Both the position numbers and the translations under genes were made by a program. A stretch of 35,000 nt of DNA from Prorocentrum cordatum (taxonomy: Eukaryota; Sar; Dinophyceae; Prorocentrales; Prorocentraceae): contig CAUYUJ010016906.1 of assembly GCA_963575745.1 (NCBI GenBank), forward strand, positions 1 through 35,000, in the 5' to 3' direction. The stretch's first letter is position 1. Every line of letters begins with the position of its first letter. The notes beneath the pieces are model-generated. The model saw nothing but the letters and a program-made list of their open reading frames with translations, was not told where the DNA came from and made no database searches. This document shows, one piece after another, positions 18,590-27,565 of the stretch.

Positions 18590-18790
18590 CTAGGGTTTGG
18601 GAGCCATGTGGGCCTCTTGGGGAGCTCCTTGTTGGAGGGCCAGGAGAGCTCTTGGAGCCGTCTTGGGGCCTCTTGGCTGTTTGTCGGAGGCTACCGTGAT
18701 TCGTCCTTTCGCTATTTTGAGCTATCTTGGAGGCCACCGTGGGCATCCGAGGCCCTATTGAAGCCATCTTGGCCCATCTTGGACGGTCCA
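18590..18790 (+). repeat. Degenerate TCTTGGGG minisatellite
   Basis: CTCTTGGGG, CATCTTGG and GCTATCTTGGAGG units recur irregularly directly after the TIR-A right end. Confidence 0.6.
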
Positions 18791-19540
18791 ATGGGTCGCC
18801 CCCCCCCACATAGACCCACGGGAGGGTGTAGGGGGAGGGGTCAAGACACCCTCCTAGATAGCAAGCCGTCTAGCCCACTGACTCCCACCTGCGATCCCAA
18901 CGCATCAGAACACCCTAGCCTCGGCATGTTCAGCTGTCGTCTTTGGATGGACAGCTACCGGGAACCATAACCGACCGCATGTGCGCGACGCTGGGGCGAG
19001 GTGCGCCGGGCACGCCTGGTGCGCCAGATGCGCTACGTGCTCCATGTGCGCAAGGTGTGCCGCATACTCCAGCCGCGCTAAGTGCACCACGTTCGGGGCA
19101 AGTACAGAGTGTGCCAGGTGCGTCTTTGCAAGTGACAGCACACATCGGGAAATATGTCGGCCCCCACCATACTTGTCGAAAAACAATGCCTATCATGGTG
19201 TCTGGTGGGTCTGTGCACGGCAGGCCATGCGCCACCACTCCCGCCGTCCCTGTCAAAAATTGCTTGACAATGATCGCGGGGCGGCCGTGCATGGTCCAAT
19301 TGAACCGCCAGGTGCATTTTGGTGTTTTGGTGACAGGGATGGTGGCCCTGCGCGCAGCTGGCAATATGCTGACACCCCCGACGTCCCTTTCAAACAACAA
19401 TACGAAGTGCCCGCGGGCTTCACGAACATGGTTCAAGATGTTTCACCAAACTGTATTTTATATTGTTTTTGACGGGGATGGTGGGGGGGGCGCATCGGGT
19501 CGGTTGCGCAGGCTCCGAATTTGGAGGCAGAGTGTGTGTT
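18791..19540. other. No confirmed gene; short GTGC-rich and GACAGGGATGG repeats
   Basis: At 18975-19115 units of 8 to 10 bp rich in GTGC and GCGC dominate. GACAGGGATGGTGG-like motifs occur near 19332 and 19470, with an inverse form near 19240 and another near 20568. A 352-codon plus-strand frame crosses the interval but runs on into a CACA microsatellite and has no motif, so I do not call it. Confidence 0.4.
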
Positions 19541-19885
19541 TGTATTGTTTCCCACATGTGCTCAGTGGGGTTGTGTTTTTCCCACCCGCGTCCCACCCAC
19601 GTTTCACTCTTCCACGCTCATGCGCGCAATCAAACACGCACACAAGGCATGCGCACACGTGCACGCACGCACTAGCCGCGCACACACATCAGAGGCATAC
19701 GCAGCACGATTCAACGCACGGTATCCACATGATACGCACGTCCACATACAGCCGTACACGCAGCAGACATCACCACATTGAGGCACGCGTCCACATACAG
19801 CCGCACACACATCATACACATGCACAAGACACACACGACACAAGACACGCATGCACACACGCACACACACAAACACTAGCGACGC
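19541..19885 (+). repeat. Hairpin plus (CACA)n-rich tract, TIR-A interior-like
   Basis: TTTCCCACATGTGCTCAGTG followed by GGGTTGTGTTTTTCCCACCC resembles the hairpin inside the 12088 unit and, in reverse complement, the one at 31707-31727. A CACGCA/CACACA-rich tract follows. No TIR-A terminus is preserved at either side. Confidence 0.65.
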
Positions 19886-20036
19886 CAGTGCGCGCATGGC
19901 GTGTTCACTGTCTCATAAACCCAAGACGTTTGAACCACATACTGGGCACGCACATGAGACACACGTCCAGATACGGTCGCACACGCATCATATACACATG
20001 AGGCGCCCTCTACAAGACATACGTGTAGGATTCGCA

Positions 20037-20345
20037 GTGCATGGCAGGCGTGGCACTTTCTCGACACCAGAGGGGTGCGCAGGGGTGGGTATCTCACCGC
20101 AGCCATTATGCGTGCCAGGGTCTGAGAGCGCGGCAGGCGTGGCACTTTCTCGGGGGTGGTCTCTCAGCGCGGCCTCTGTGCGTGCTGGGTCGGCGAGCGT
20201 GGCAGGCTTTGTACTCTCTCGACACCAGAGAGGGTGCGCTGGGGGTGGTCTCTCACCGCGGCCCCTATGCGTGCCAGGGTTGGAGAGCGTGGCAGGCGTG
20301 GCATTCTCTCGACACCAGATGGAGCTCGCATGGGGTGGTCCCTGA
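20037..20345 (-). repeat. 80/90-bp satellite, short array in reverse orientation
   Basis: About four diverged units with GGCAGGCGTGGCACTTTCTC, a GACACCAGA block, GGGTGCGC and GGTCTCTCA-GCGCGGCC are the reverse complement of the satellite at 29265-31345. Some units lack the GACACCAGA block. Confidence 0.85.
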
Positions 20346-20853
20346 GCGCCTGTTCTCCCACGCGGATACCAAGGCGGTCAAATGGCACAAAGAATGTGCA
20401 GCCAGACGAGCAGTTCATCTTGAGCACCGGCCGTCAAGGACCTCATTTTGTTGTTTCGCGCGACGTGGTCGCCGCGTTAAGCAGTATGATCGACGTATGA
20501 CTCCCAGCTGCAATGCTGGCGCAAGAGTTTAATCGAAGTATGTGGGTTTCTTCAGTAGCGTAATTTGACAGGGATGGTTGGGGGGCAGGGATCATTTGTC
20601 GTTGTGTCTAGTTGGCTGCTGGTCACTTGGGGGAGGAGGTGTAGATTAATTGGGAGCAGTGATCAACTCTCCCCCCGAGCAAGGGAAGGAGGAATTTGGG
20701 AGGAAAGACGGCAGAAGTTCATTAGACCACCCACGCCCAGAAGGCTGATGGGATTGTCACTCCAGGGACCTCAGGGCAGGGCAATGTCGCAGCCTCCCCC
20801 CGAGCGCCATCCCTGGTAGAGCTCCCCCCCCACCGCGGGGGCCGGCGCGCCAG
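20346..20853. other. No recognisable feature
   Basis: Mixed sequence with a GACAGGGATGG motif near 20568. No gene, RNA or repeat array is visible. Confidence 0.35.
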
Positions 20854-20988
20854 TACTGCGGTGGCGGGGACGTGTACGACATGTACGCCTCCAACCATGG
20901 GCGCTGGGCTCGGGCCACCAGGGGTCTCGGCCGTGGCGCGCGGCGTGCAGTGCAGGCTTCCTTTGAGCAGGATGCGGTGCCTGCGCTG
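20854..20988 (+). CDS. Candidate exon, unknown protein
   Basis: A 135-bp segment lies between CGCGCCAG (acceptor-like) and GTAAGG (a near-consensus donor) and is open for 45 codons, phase 0 at both ends. It begins YCGGGDVYDMYASNHGRW and ends EQDAVPAL, a mixed composition unlike the repeats around it. The W-then-basic pattern is loosely like small beta-barrel domains, but I would not assign one. A 186-codon minus-strand frame overlaps it, is Pro/Gly/Ala-rich and has no motif. Support is the splice context and the composition only. Confidence 0.3.
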
Positions 20989-21354
20989 GTAAGGCTGCGG
21001 GCTGCGCACAGGCAGCGCCCCCAGCCAGGCCCCGCGGGCCCCAACGGGCCCCCCGAGGAGCCCCAGCTGGCCCCCACAGGCCCCCCGTGCAGTCTCCGGC
21101 GGTCTCAACGCCCCGGCGCCGCCTCCAGCGGCGCCCCTGGGGCGCTCTGCGCCCCAGGTTCGGGGTGCTGAGGCCGCCGGAGATGGTACGGGGGGCCGGT
21201 TGAGGCCAGTTGGAGCTACTCGGGGGTCATTCTGAGGCCAGCTGGGACTGCCGGCGCGCAACCCAAAAAGCCTTTCCATGTCCGAGATTGGTCGTTGTAG
21301 ATGTTGAGTAACATGTGTTGTTGTGGATCGTCTAGTAACATACCCACGTCGGAA
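20989..21354. other. No confirmed gene
   Basis: This interval is Pro/Gly-codon rich in several frames and contains GGCCCC runs. If the exon at 20854-20988 is real this would be intron. Confidence 0.3.
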
Positions 21355-21560
21355 CCCAACTCAACCCGTGAACTTTTGCAAATGATTAGAAACGAAGGTG
21401 CGCGGCGCTAATGCGATAGCCACATGTTGAAAAATGAACCGCTCTCAATCCGTGAAACTCTTGCAATGTTTAAAACGAATGTGCGCGGCGTCAAGGCGAG
21501 AGCCATATTTTGAAAACCACCCGCCCACCATCTGTGAAACGGTTGACACTTTTTAAGAAG
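21355..21560 (+). repeat. Diverged tandem repeat, about 85-bp period
   Basis: Three unit starts are visible: CTCAACCCGTGAAC (21360), CTCAATCCGTGAAAC (21446) and CCATCTGTGAAAC (21528). Each is followed by a TTGCAA or TTGACA block; the first two also share GTGCGCGGCG and a GCGA-AGCCA block. The last unit is partial. It is AT-richer than its surroundings. Confidence 0.75.
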
Positions 21561-21784
21561 TTTCAGAGTCATAAATGGTGAGGAAGTCTCAGGCGAAACG
21601 CCCGGCCCGCCCTAAAAACTGGCTTCGGGGTGCGACAGGGAGGAGTTCTTTTATAAGGACAAGGAATGGAGGAGGAGGTTGGCATCCCCAGGAGCTTAGC
21701 TGCTGGGTCCTGGGGGAGGGGGGGCATTGGCAATGGCCACGCGCTCAGGCCGCACCAGCGTCCCCTTCCTCCTCAGCTCTGCCA

Positions 21785-22049
21785 TGAGGTCGGGCATGTC
21801 CCCCTACAGGCGGAGTTTGGACGAAAAATACAACACACCCCAAAACTATTCAAACATTGTCAGAAAAGTCGAAACATCGTCCCCCGACTAGTTGTAAACT
21901 GTTTTTGAGTGTTCCTCCTGCAGAGTGGCATGCCCTGTCCAATTCAAAAAGTATTCAACAATTGACAGAATTAGTCGAAGCATCGTCCCCCGTTTATTTT
22001 TTATTGCTTTTTTGAATATTTTTCCTGCAGAGGGACATACCCGGCCTAA
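21785..22049 (-). mobile_element. TIR-A tandem dimer
   Basis: Two compact TIR-A units lie head to tail in reverse orientation and share a middle terminus (GGCATGCCCTGTCCAA, 21927-21942). The outer ends are GAGGTCGGGCATGTCCCCCT on the left and GGGACATACCCGGCCTAA on the right. Each unit has the inverse core ATCGTCCCCCG. The outer flanks CTCTGCCA (21777-21784) and TTCTACCA (22050-22057) match at 6 of 8 positions with two transitions, suggesting that the dimer inserted as one. Confidence 0.75.
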
Positions 22050-22204
22050 TTCTACCAGTCTCGTGCTGGCCTTGCTCCTGTGCGGCGAGGGCCAGCAGCT
22101 GAGTGAGCGGTGCCCTGCGGGGCCAGCGTCTTGGAGAACATGGTGCATTGCTCGGGGGGCATGGCTCCCATAGGCTTATGTCATGTGTATATTTCTAAGT
22201 CTTT

Positions 22205-22372
22205 TCTATTTTTAATATCAACCAAGAATTAGTCAGGGGACGATTGTTCTTCATGTTTGACCATTTGGGTGCATTTGGAGGGTATGTTTTGAAGTTTGGG
22301 GTATGTTGGGGGGATGCTTGGTTTGTTGTAAAACCCGCCTGTAGGGGGACATGCCCGACCTAACCATTGGCG
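22205..22372 (+). mobile_element. TIR-A copy lacking its left terminus
   Basis: The core AATTAGTCAGGGGACGATTG, then ATGTTTGACCATTTGGGTGC, and the right end CGCCTGTAGGGGGACATGCC followed by CGACCTAA (ending 22372) are well preserved. The left terminal repeat is absent or diverged. The core closely matches the right part of the 29051 unit. Confidence 0.75.
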
Positions 22373-22699
22373 TTGCCCCCAAAGTTTACATGTGGCGGCG
22401 CCCGCAAGGGGGCGGCGCGAGGGTGGCGGCCTTCTAAGAAGGCGGATGGGCTGGTTTGAAGGCAAAGGCAAGCCCGTCTCAGAAGCGCCTGGAGCCTTCC
22501 GAGAACGTTTCTTCGAAGCCGTGCGGGTTTCTAGGAAGCCCCCTTGCCTGCCTTCTTGAAAGCCAAAAGCCCCGCCGTCTCCTCAGAATCCCAGGCCCCT
22601 TTGGCCACCCCTTTGTGGACGCTGGCAGGGCATCCTTCATACATTGGTCCTTATGTGGTGACGCAGCTGGCGAAGGTCGAACACCAGAAGGCTGCAGGA
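22373..22699. other. No recognisable feature
   Basis: Mixed GC-rich sequence. A plus-strand frame of 284 codons begins near 22456 but runs on into a foldback repeat and a CGATTC minisatellite, and has no motif. I do not call it. Confidence 0.35.
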
Positions 22700-22785
22700 G
22701 CACAAGCTGTCGACGGCACGTGCGGACAAAATCGGCTGGCGCCGACCCAAGAAATCCGCGCGGATTTTCGACAGCTTGTGCACGT
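22700..22785 (+). repeat. F2-related foldback with different outer arms
   Basis: CACAAGCTGTCGA on the left is perfectly inverted as TCGACAGCTTGTG on the right. Between them is the F2 core CCCAAGAAATCCGCGCGGAT. The core is shared with the other F2 copies but the outer arms are not. Confidence 0.75.
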
Positions 22786-23079
22786 AAAGATCTGGTGTTC
22801 GGGCAGTCTGCGTTTCAAGTGCTTCGAATTGTTGTTCGCGAGTTGGCAAACGAGAGACGAGCAGCAGCGGTCTGCCGATGGCCCAGCGTGCCCCCTCCGA
22901 GACCCGGGCGGTTCAAGCAGAAAGCGAAGGAAGCGTCGCTTGCCCAGCAAGCAAGCCGGTGCCGGTCCAGTCCACCACGGTGCTGTGGGGCACTGCAGCT
23001 GCCGCTGCTGCCGTCCCCACGGACGGCTCCCCAATCTCAGGGGCAACGTCTTCGTCGGTTCTCGGCCGTAACAGGGCCA

Positions 23080-23295
23080 GTTTCGATTCCTCACATTCGG
23101 TTCGATTTGACTTCGATGGCTTCCGATTCCGATTCGATTCGACTTGGGATTTCGATTTGGGTTCCGATTTCTCATTGGAGGCATACCAGCCTGGCGATTT
23201 CTGCCGATTCGACTTTCCCCGACCGCTGCCGATTTTCGCCGATCCGATTAATTTCGATCGCCGATCCGATTTATCGATTCGATTCCGCATCTCCT
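23080..23295 (+). repeat. CGATTC/TTCGAT minisatellite
   Basis: Degenerate 6 to 10 bp units based on TTCGATTC and CCGATTTC run for about 200 bp and produce Phe/Asp/Ser/Arg-rich frames. No gene is visible. Confidence 0.8.
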
Positions 23296-23464
23296 GCCCA
23301 AGATGGATAGACGGTATCAAGGCAATTCGGCAGACAGAGTTGTCGTTGTCTTATCCGCGCGCGGGCACTCGTTTCGAAATTGTCGGTTCCGTGCCAACGG
23401 CTGCGGTGAGTGGACCAACGGGGAAGCATGCACCAGCGGAGAGCCGAGGCAAGAAGCGGGTATG

Positions 23465-23525
23465 CTTCCTCGAGATGCCTCCCATCAGCTGCGCCTCGCC
23501 GAGAGCGCTCCGGGTGTCACCACCC
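23465..23525 (+). repeat. Short dispersed repeat (partner 33885-33945, inverted)
   Basis: CAGCTGCGCCTCGCCGAGAG with flanking GATGCCT and GTGTC blocks recurs in reverse complement at 33885-33945. One frame reads QLRLAES in both copies, which leaves open a coding origin, but the match is too short to call. Confidence 0.6.
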
Positions 23526-24129
23526 ACCAAACCCCCCCAACTCCACCCGAAGGCCACAATCTGCCCTCCATTTCGGGGGGCGTCGTGGAACATCATTCAA
23601 AAACACATGCGGAACCCTCCCCCCCCCCAACCCGAAATTTGGGTCTTCGGGTTTGGTTGGGGTGGCCAGGTAGGTGGTCAGGGTGTGCCCGCATCGTCAT
23701 CGGCGGCCGCTGGAGATCCGAGTCGGGACCCAAAGGCCACGGGGCACTGCCGGGGGCGAGCGCATCGACCGCAAGCCACCCCGGGATCGCCGATGCGGGA
23801 CCGATGGCCCATCCCGCACAGGAACGTACCCAGACCTCCTCGCGATGCGAAAAAAATCGCGACGGGAGATTTTTCACTATGTTCAGCCTCGGGACTGTGA
23901 AAAAACGATTCAGGGCCAAAAAGTGGTCTCGGGGAATGGGTCCAGACCTCTGGGAGTCGACGATGTGAAGAAATCACGACGTCGGGGGTCTTGGCACGGT
24001 CCCGCTGTCGGAGTCTATCGCCGACCTATTGGACATGTATTGTTGAGGGGTCTGGCTGCGGTGTTGTCCGCATGTCGCGCGAGACATGCCTCGGGTTCTT
24101 CGGGGGCCTTCTTTATGAAGGGCAGCGAT
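23526..24129. other. No recognisable feature
   Basis: Long overlapping frames exist on both strands, but they are rich in Pro, Arg and Gly without recognisable motifs. No repeat array is visible. Confidence 0.3.
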
Positions 24130-24275
24130 AGGCGGGGATCGACTCAGGGGGGGGACGCATCAACCCCCAATCGCCCATACAATAGCCCGCCCCGCCCAGG
24201 CATCGCCGATCTTTCGGGACGTATCGCCAAGTCCAAATCGATGTGTCCCCCCTGAGCACGTCCCTCACTAGGTTC
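24130..24275 (+). repeat. Dispersed repeat, diverged (partner 33655-33835)
   Basis: GGGGACGCATCAACCCCCAA followed by TCGCC, and later CGTATCGCCAAGTCC with ATCGATGTGT and CCCCCTGAGCACGTCCC, correspond in order to blocks at 33680-33830. The two copies differ in internal length. Confidence 0.5.
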
Positions 24276-24389
24276 TCCTTCAGTCACTGTCTGCTCTGGC
24301 CAAAGGTGCTGCATGCTCGAGCCCTGCGTCGTGCACCTGATACGACAGCTTCTTCTGGCAGCGCCCATGCGAACTTGGTGTTGTTGTCT

Positions 24390-24467
24390 GTATGTCAGTC
24401 TCTCTCTCTCTCTCTCTTTCGCGCTCTCTCTCTCTCTCTCGCTCTCTCCTTCTCTCTCGCTACATAG
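24390..24467. repeat. (TC)n microsatellite
   Basis: CT/TC dinucleotides with a few CG interruptions, followed by an AT-rich stretch to about 24550. Confidence 0.93.
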
Positions 24468-24555
24468 ATGATGCATATATAATTATATGTGTATGGATTA
24501 ATATGTGTGCGTGTGAGTAAGTATCCTTTTCTCTCTATTAACATTTGTACATGAT

Positions 24556-24987
24556 CTATGATGTGCCACTGAATTGGAAATAGAGGATGTATTGCGAAGG
24601 TTGGGTTGCAGAAGGTAGTTCTACGTCGGTGAGTATATCTGCTAAATCCAGAGTGGTCGCGCTAGAACATTGAGTGATGAGGGCGATTGAAGCGTCAGAC
24701 ACCGCAGTCAGGGATGTTAGTTTGGGCGATGTGACAGACAGCAACATGATTTACTACGTGAGGGGGACGTCATCGAAATCGAGTTTGCGCCGCGCGCCGC
24801 CCCATTCCAGAAATGGGCCTCTCAACAGTCCGCGGTTTTCGTTTGTGGGGAACCAGTTGATGTCTTGGGAGTGCACGCGAAGTAGATACACAGACAATCC
24901 GCTGTTCTGCGAGCGAGTTATGACTTTTGGAAAAGCCAGTGCATGCCACGGGGAGCTGGACAGGCCAGGGCGATCTCTTCGAACCAT
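24556..24987 (-). pseudogene. Decayed leucine-rich-repeat-like reading frame
   Basis: On the minus strand one frame runs from an ATG at 24987 (start MVRRDRPGLSSS) to a TAG at 24754. It resumes in the same frame after an adjacent TAA with an ATG at 24747, ending at a TAG at 24556. The second part reads PKLTSL, SDASIALITQCSS, TTLDLAD and LTDVEL. This follows the spacing of cysteine-containing LRRs (LxxL, then TDxxLxxLxxxC, then LxxLDLSG). The first part is also protein-like (SVYLLRVHSQDINWFPTN). Two in-frame stops and irregular repeat spacing favour a pseudogene. Alternatives are two exons read through an intron, or chance. The LRR reading is my inference from spacing only. Confidence 0.4.
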
Positions 24988-25294
24988 AAGATTGCAAGGT
25001 CAGGGGGCTGGCGACGTCGCCCCTTGATGAGCAGGGAGGCTTGGTGCTAACGCGCACTTGACCCGCAGAGTCCTCAGGGGCACTGAGGAAGCAATGGCAG
25101 TTTCAGATGGCCGCCCACGAATCAAGAGAAGAACGAGGGGGAGGAGGAGGGATTGCGCACGTGGACGGTCCAACCGAACCGAGGAACGGGAGGAGGCCGA
25201 TCGGAAGAACATGAAGAGGTGCATGCTGGTGTCGAACACCCTGAGCGGGAGGTGGGGATGGACGGCGGCCCTGCTCGCAAAGCGGCGAGGCCCC

Positions 25295-25954
25295 CTACCA
25301 TCCACCACTGCCACCACCTCCCGCCAGCCCCAGCGGCTCCAGGAACTCCACCTTGAGCTCCCGAATGAACGGCTCGCCAGGCATGACCACGCCGTCCTCG
25401 TCGAAGGTGGGTGTGATCTCGGCGTATTGAGCCCCGACAGCGCCGACCGACACCTCCACACCAGCGAGAGGCCCACGTCGGATACGAGCACGCGTGTCGG
25501 GGGCGATGGTGGGCGTGCCCATGTCCTTGTCCTTGCCCAGGCCCGACGGGCGCGGCTGCAGATCATCTGCCCAGGCGTCGTCGAAGTCGTCGGGGACCTC
25601 GTCGATAGCCATGCCGCTGCCTTCCACCACCGCCGCCGCGGCCACCAGCGGCAGCCCGCCGCCGCGAGCGTCAGGAGCTCCGAGAGGTGCCGACGCGCTG
25701 CCCGCGCCTCCGCGCCCGCAGCGGCGCCGTCGGCGCCGAGGCGCCGCCGTGCCACCTGCAGGCGCTGGCACGGGCGCCACCTCCAGAGCGCCGAGCGCGG
25801 CGACGGCTGCCCGCAGCAGCCCCTCGACCGCACGCAGCAGCCGCACTCCCTCGCGAGAGTGACCAGTGGCCAGGCCGCTGGCAGCGTGCGCGGCCAGGAG
25901 GGCCCCACGCGAGGACTCCACGTCGCAGCGACGCCCGCCCGTCGCCCGCGGCAT
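25295..25954 (-). CDS. Hypothetical protein (219 codons), or exon of one
   Basis: The minus-strand frame from the ATG at 25954 to the TAG at 25295 encodes a protein-like sequence with mixed composition, unlike the repeat frames. Roughly residues 14-56 form an Ala/Leu-rich amphipathic helix. Residues 57-95 are a Pro/Gly/Arg linker and residues 98-115 are Val/Ala-rich. An acidic stretch DDFDDAWADDL follows near 121-131, and the last 60 residues look like a folded domain (GVEVSVGAVGAQYAEITPTF, then IRELKVEFLEPLGL). I do not recognise the family. A GGAG|GTGGTG donor-like site before the Gly-rich tail means the true protein could continue in further exons. In-frame codons extend upstream of the ATG, so the 5' end is also uncertain. 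Confidence 0.5.
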   Translation of the reverse strand: MPRATGGRRCDVESSRGALLAAHAASGLATGHSREGVRLLRAVEGLLRAAVAALGALEVAPVPAPAGGTAAPRRRRRRCGRGGAGSASAPLGAPDARGGGLPLVAAAAVVEGSGMAIDEVPDDFDDAWADDLQPRPSGLGKDKDMGTPTIAPDTRARIRRGPLAGVEVSVGAVGAQYAEITPTFDEDGVVMPGEPFIRELKVEFLEPLGLAGGGGSGGW

Positions 25955-26011
25955 CGGTGCGCAGCGACCCAACGGGGTTGAGCCAGCGATGCGAACTTGA
26001 GCCGAGCCGGG

Positions 26012-26100
26012 CTGAGGGGGAGGAGGAGGAGGAGGAGGAGGAGGAGGAGGAGGAGGAGGAGGAACAAGTGGTAGAAGACCAGGATGAGGAGGAGGAGGGA
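26012..26100. repeat. (GGA)n tract
   Basis: A GGA purine tract of about 50 bp with GA-rich flanks, directly upstream on the minus strand of the hypothetical frame. Confidence 0.93.
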
Positions 26101-26144
26101 TGATCAGGGAGGGGGAGCCGGACGTGGCTAAGACGAGGATAGAT

Positions 26145-26300
26145 CTCTTTCAGAGCGTTCTGGAACGCTTCAGAGAGGTTCCGTAAAGCATCGGAACGCT
26201 CCCAGAAGGCCGCGGCGCCCAAGACAGCCTCCAGAGCCGCAGGTTCTCAGATATTCTCGTTTTGTTCCTCCGAATTTGTCCTTGTCCTGGCCTCGTCTTA
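26145..26300 (+). repeat. Dispersed repeat, copy 3 of 3 (partners 661-800, 11945-12070)
   Basis: CAGAGCGTTCTGGAACGCTT (with the palindrome AGCGTTCTGGAACGCT), AAGGCCGCGGCGCCCAAGAC and TCAGATATTCTCG line up with the other copies. The minus-strand frame here is a shadow. Confidence 0.6.
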
Positions 26301-26429
26301 GGGGGAGAAGGGCGGACGAGAATGAGCTCCGCCGTCTCAGCTGTCTACCTCTCGGCAACGCCCATGGACGGCGCCCAACGACGGCGCCTGACGTCGACGT
26401 CCAGCGGCGCCGCCCGACGACGACGAGTT

Positions 26430-26442
26430 CCCACAGCGCCCA

Positions 26443-26486
<44 letters not shown>

Positions 26487-26498
26487 CCACGCCTGACA

Positions 26499-26538
<40 letters not shown>

Positions 26539-26627
26539 TGCGACGCCGACGCCGACGCCGCCGCCGACGCCGCCGCCGACGCCGCCGTCGCAGACGACAA
26601 CGACACCGACGACGACCCACGCCCGAC

Positions 26628-26691
<64 letters not shown>

Positions 26692-26720
26692 GCGGTGGCG
26701 GTGGCGGCGGCGACAGCAGC
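26430..26720. repeat. (GAC)n trinucleotide array
   Basis: GAC/GCC units with few interruptions. It immediately precedes the acceptor-like CGCGCCAG of the kinase exon, so it would be intron, or a poly-Asp/Thr/Arg segment if translated. Confidence 0.95.
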
Positions 26721-26729
26721 GCGCGCCAG

Positions 26730-26834
26730 GCGCTCCAGCACCTCTGCGAGCGCGGCGTGGAGCACCGCGACGTGAAGCCCGAGAACCTGCTGTTGTACAG
26801 TAACTCTCAGGACCTGGGGATCGACCTCAACGCT
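26730..26834 (+). CDS. Protein kinase exon with the catalytic loop (HRDVKPEN)
   Basis: After an acceptor-like CGCGCCAG|G the frame reads ALQHLCERGVEHRDVKPENL and continues LLYSNSQD. This is subdomain VIb of eukaryotic protein kinases. The helix before the loop, His-Arg-Asp with the catalytic Asp, Lys at +2 and Asn at +5 are all present. The DVKPENLLL form is typical of Ser/Thr kinases such as the AGC, CAMK and Aurora-like groups. The right boundary is uncertain: a GT at 26835 would end the exon in phase 0, and GTACAG at about 26796 is an alternative in another phase. The frame meets a TAG near 26868. The N-lobe (Gly loop, VAIK, alpha-C Glu) is not visible upstream. Its likely next exon is at 34020. 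Confidence 0.7.
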
Positions 26835-26869
26835 GTGCTCTGGAGGGCGAAGGGGGAGTCGCAGGCCTA

Positions 26870-27179
26870 GAGGTTGGCACCAACACTAAGATCGGCGGTG
26901 TGCCTCCACTGGGGGAAGACGATCCCGATCTCGGTGATGGCGGTAATAGTTTGGCTTTCGGGGTGGCCGAAACGTTACCACCAGCACCGAAATCTAGGAT
27001 CGTCTTACCCCTGTTGAGGCAAACCCCTTTGTTAGTGCTGATGCCGATTTCCAGGCCTTCAAGGGAGGGTTCCAGCGCAAGCGGGGCTCCGCGAGCGCTC
27101 TGGGTCCTGCAGGATCCCGCAGGGCCAGATGGCGGCTGAGCCTCGTTCGGGGGCCGCTCACGGCCCCAGGGGTGGCCTT
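26870..27179. other. Putative intron, no feature recognised
   Basis: Mixed sequence between the kinase exon and the compact TIR-A unit, without recognisable repeat or coding signal. Confidence 0.35.
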
Positions 27180-27187
27180 ACCTAGTC

Positions 27188-27343
27188 TTGAGTCGGGCAC
27201 GTCCCTCTACAGGGCGAACATCCAAAACTAGTTCGAGAAACAGTATGGGGACGATTTTTAAAATGTTTCTCTTTTGGAACATGCTCGGGGTATTGTTCAT
27301 TTTTCGTTCAACATTCGACTGTAGGGGGACACGCCCGACCTAC
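27188..27343 (+). mobile_element. Compact TIR-A element (156 bp), best preserved
   Basis: The left end TTGAGTCGGGCACGTCCCTC and the right end GTAGGGGGACACGCCCGACC are inverse of each other for about 20 bp. Inside are ACAGGGCGAACATCC, the core AGTATGGGGACGATTTTTAA and CATTTTTCGTTCAACATTCG. The flanks ACCTAGTC (27180-27187) and ACCTAGTG (27344-27351) match at 7 of 8 positions, a probable target-site duplication. It lies inside the putative kinase intron and has no coding capacity. Confidence 0.87.
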
Positions 27344-27404
27344 ACCTAGTGGCAGCTGGAGGGCCTGAGCGCACCAAGAAACCTGGCATCGACTGGGGCT
27401 CGAC

Positions 27405-27565
27405 CTGAACGCTGGGTGCCCATACCGCCACCTCTCCAACGCTTTCCTCTGTTTGGGGGCCTCCTGGGAGGCCCTCGTCGCCCCGCTGGATTCGCTTCGA
27501 CGTTCGAGTCGGAGCGCACCGGGGGGAGGTTCGGGGCGTAGCGGAATCGGCACCTGCGTTTTTGC
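27405..27565 (+). repeat. Foldback-like dispersed repeat, family F3, copy 3 of 3
   Basis: The left arm GGGTGCCCATACCGCCACC and right arm GTAGCGGAATCGGCACC are roughly inverted and enclose GGGAGGCCCTCGTCGCCCCG. It matches the copies at 895 and 2525. Confidence 0.65.

Noticed and set aside
18943-20001. 352-codon plus-strand open frame
   Set aside because: It crosses GTGC-rich repeats and then a CACA tract encoding His/Thr runs. There is no motif or consistent codon signal.
24556-24987. Reassigned TAG/TAA codons
   Set aside because: Only one locus shows it, the candidate gene already looks decayed, and the same frame ends at another TAG.
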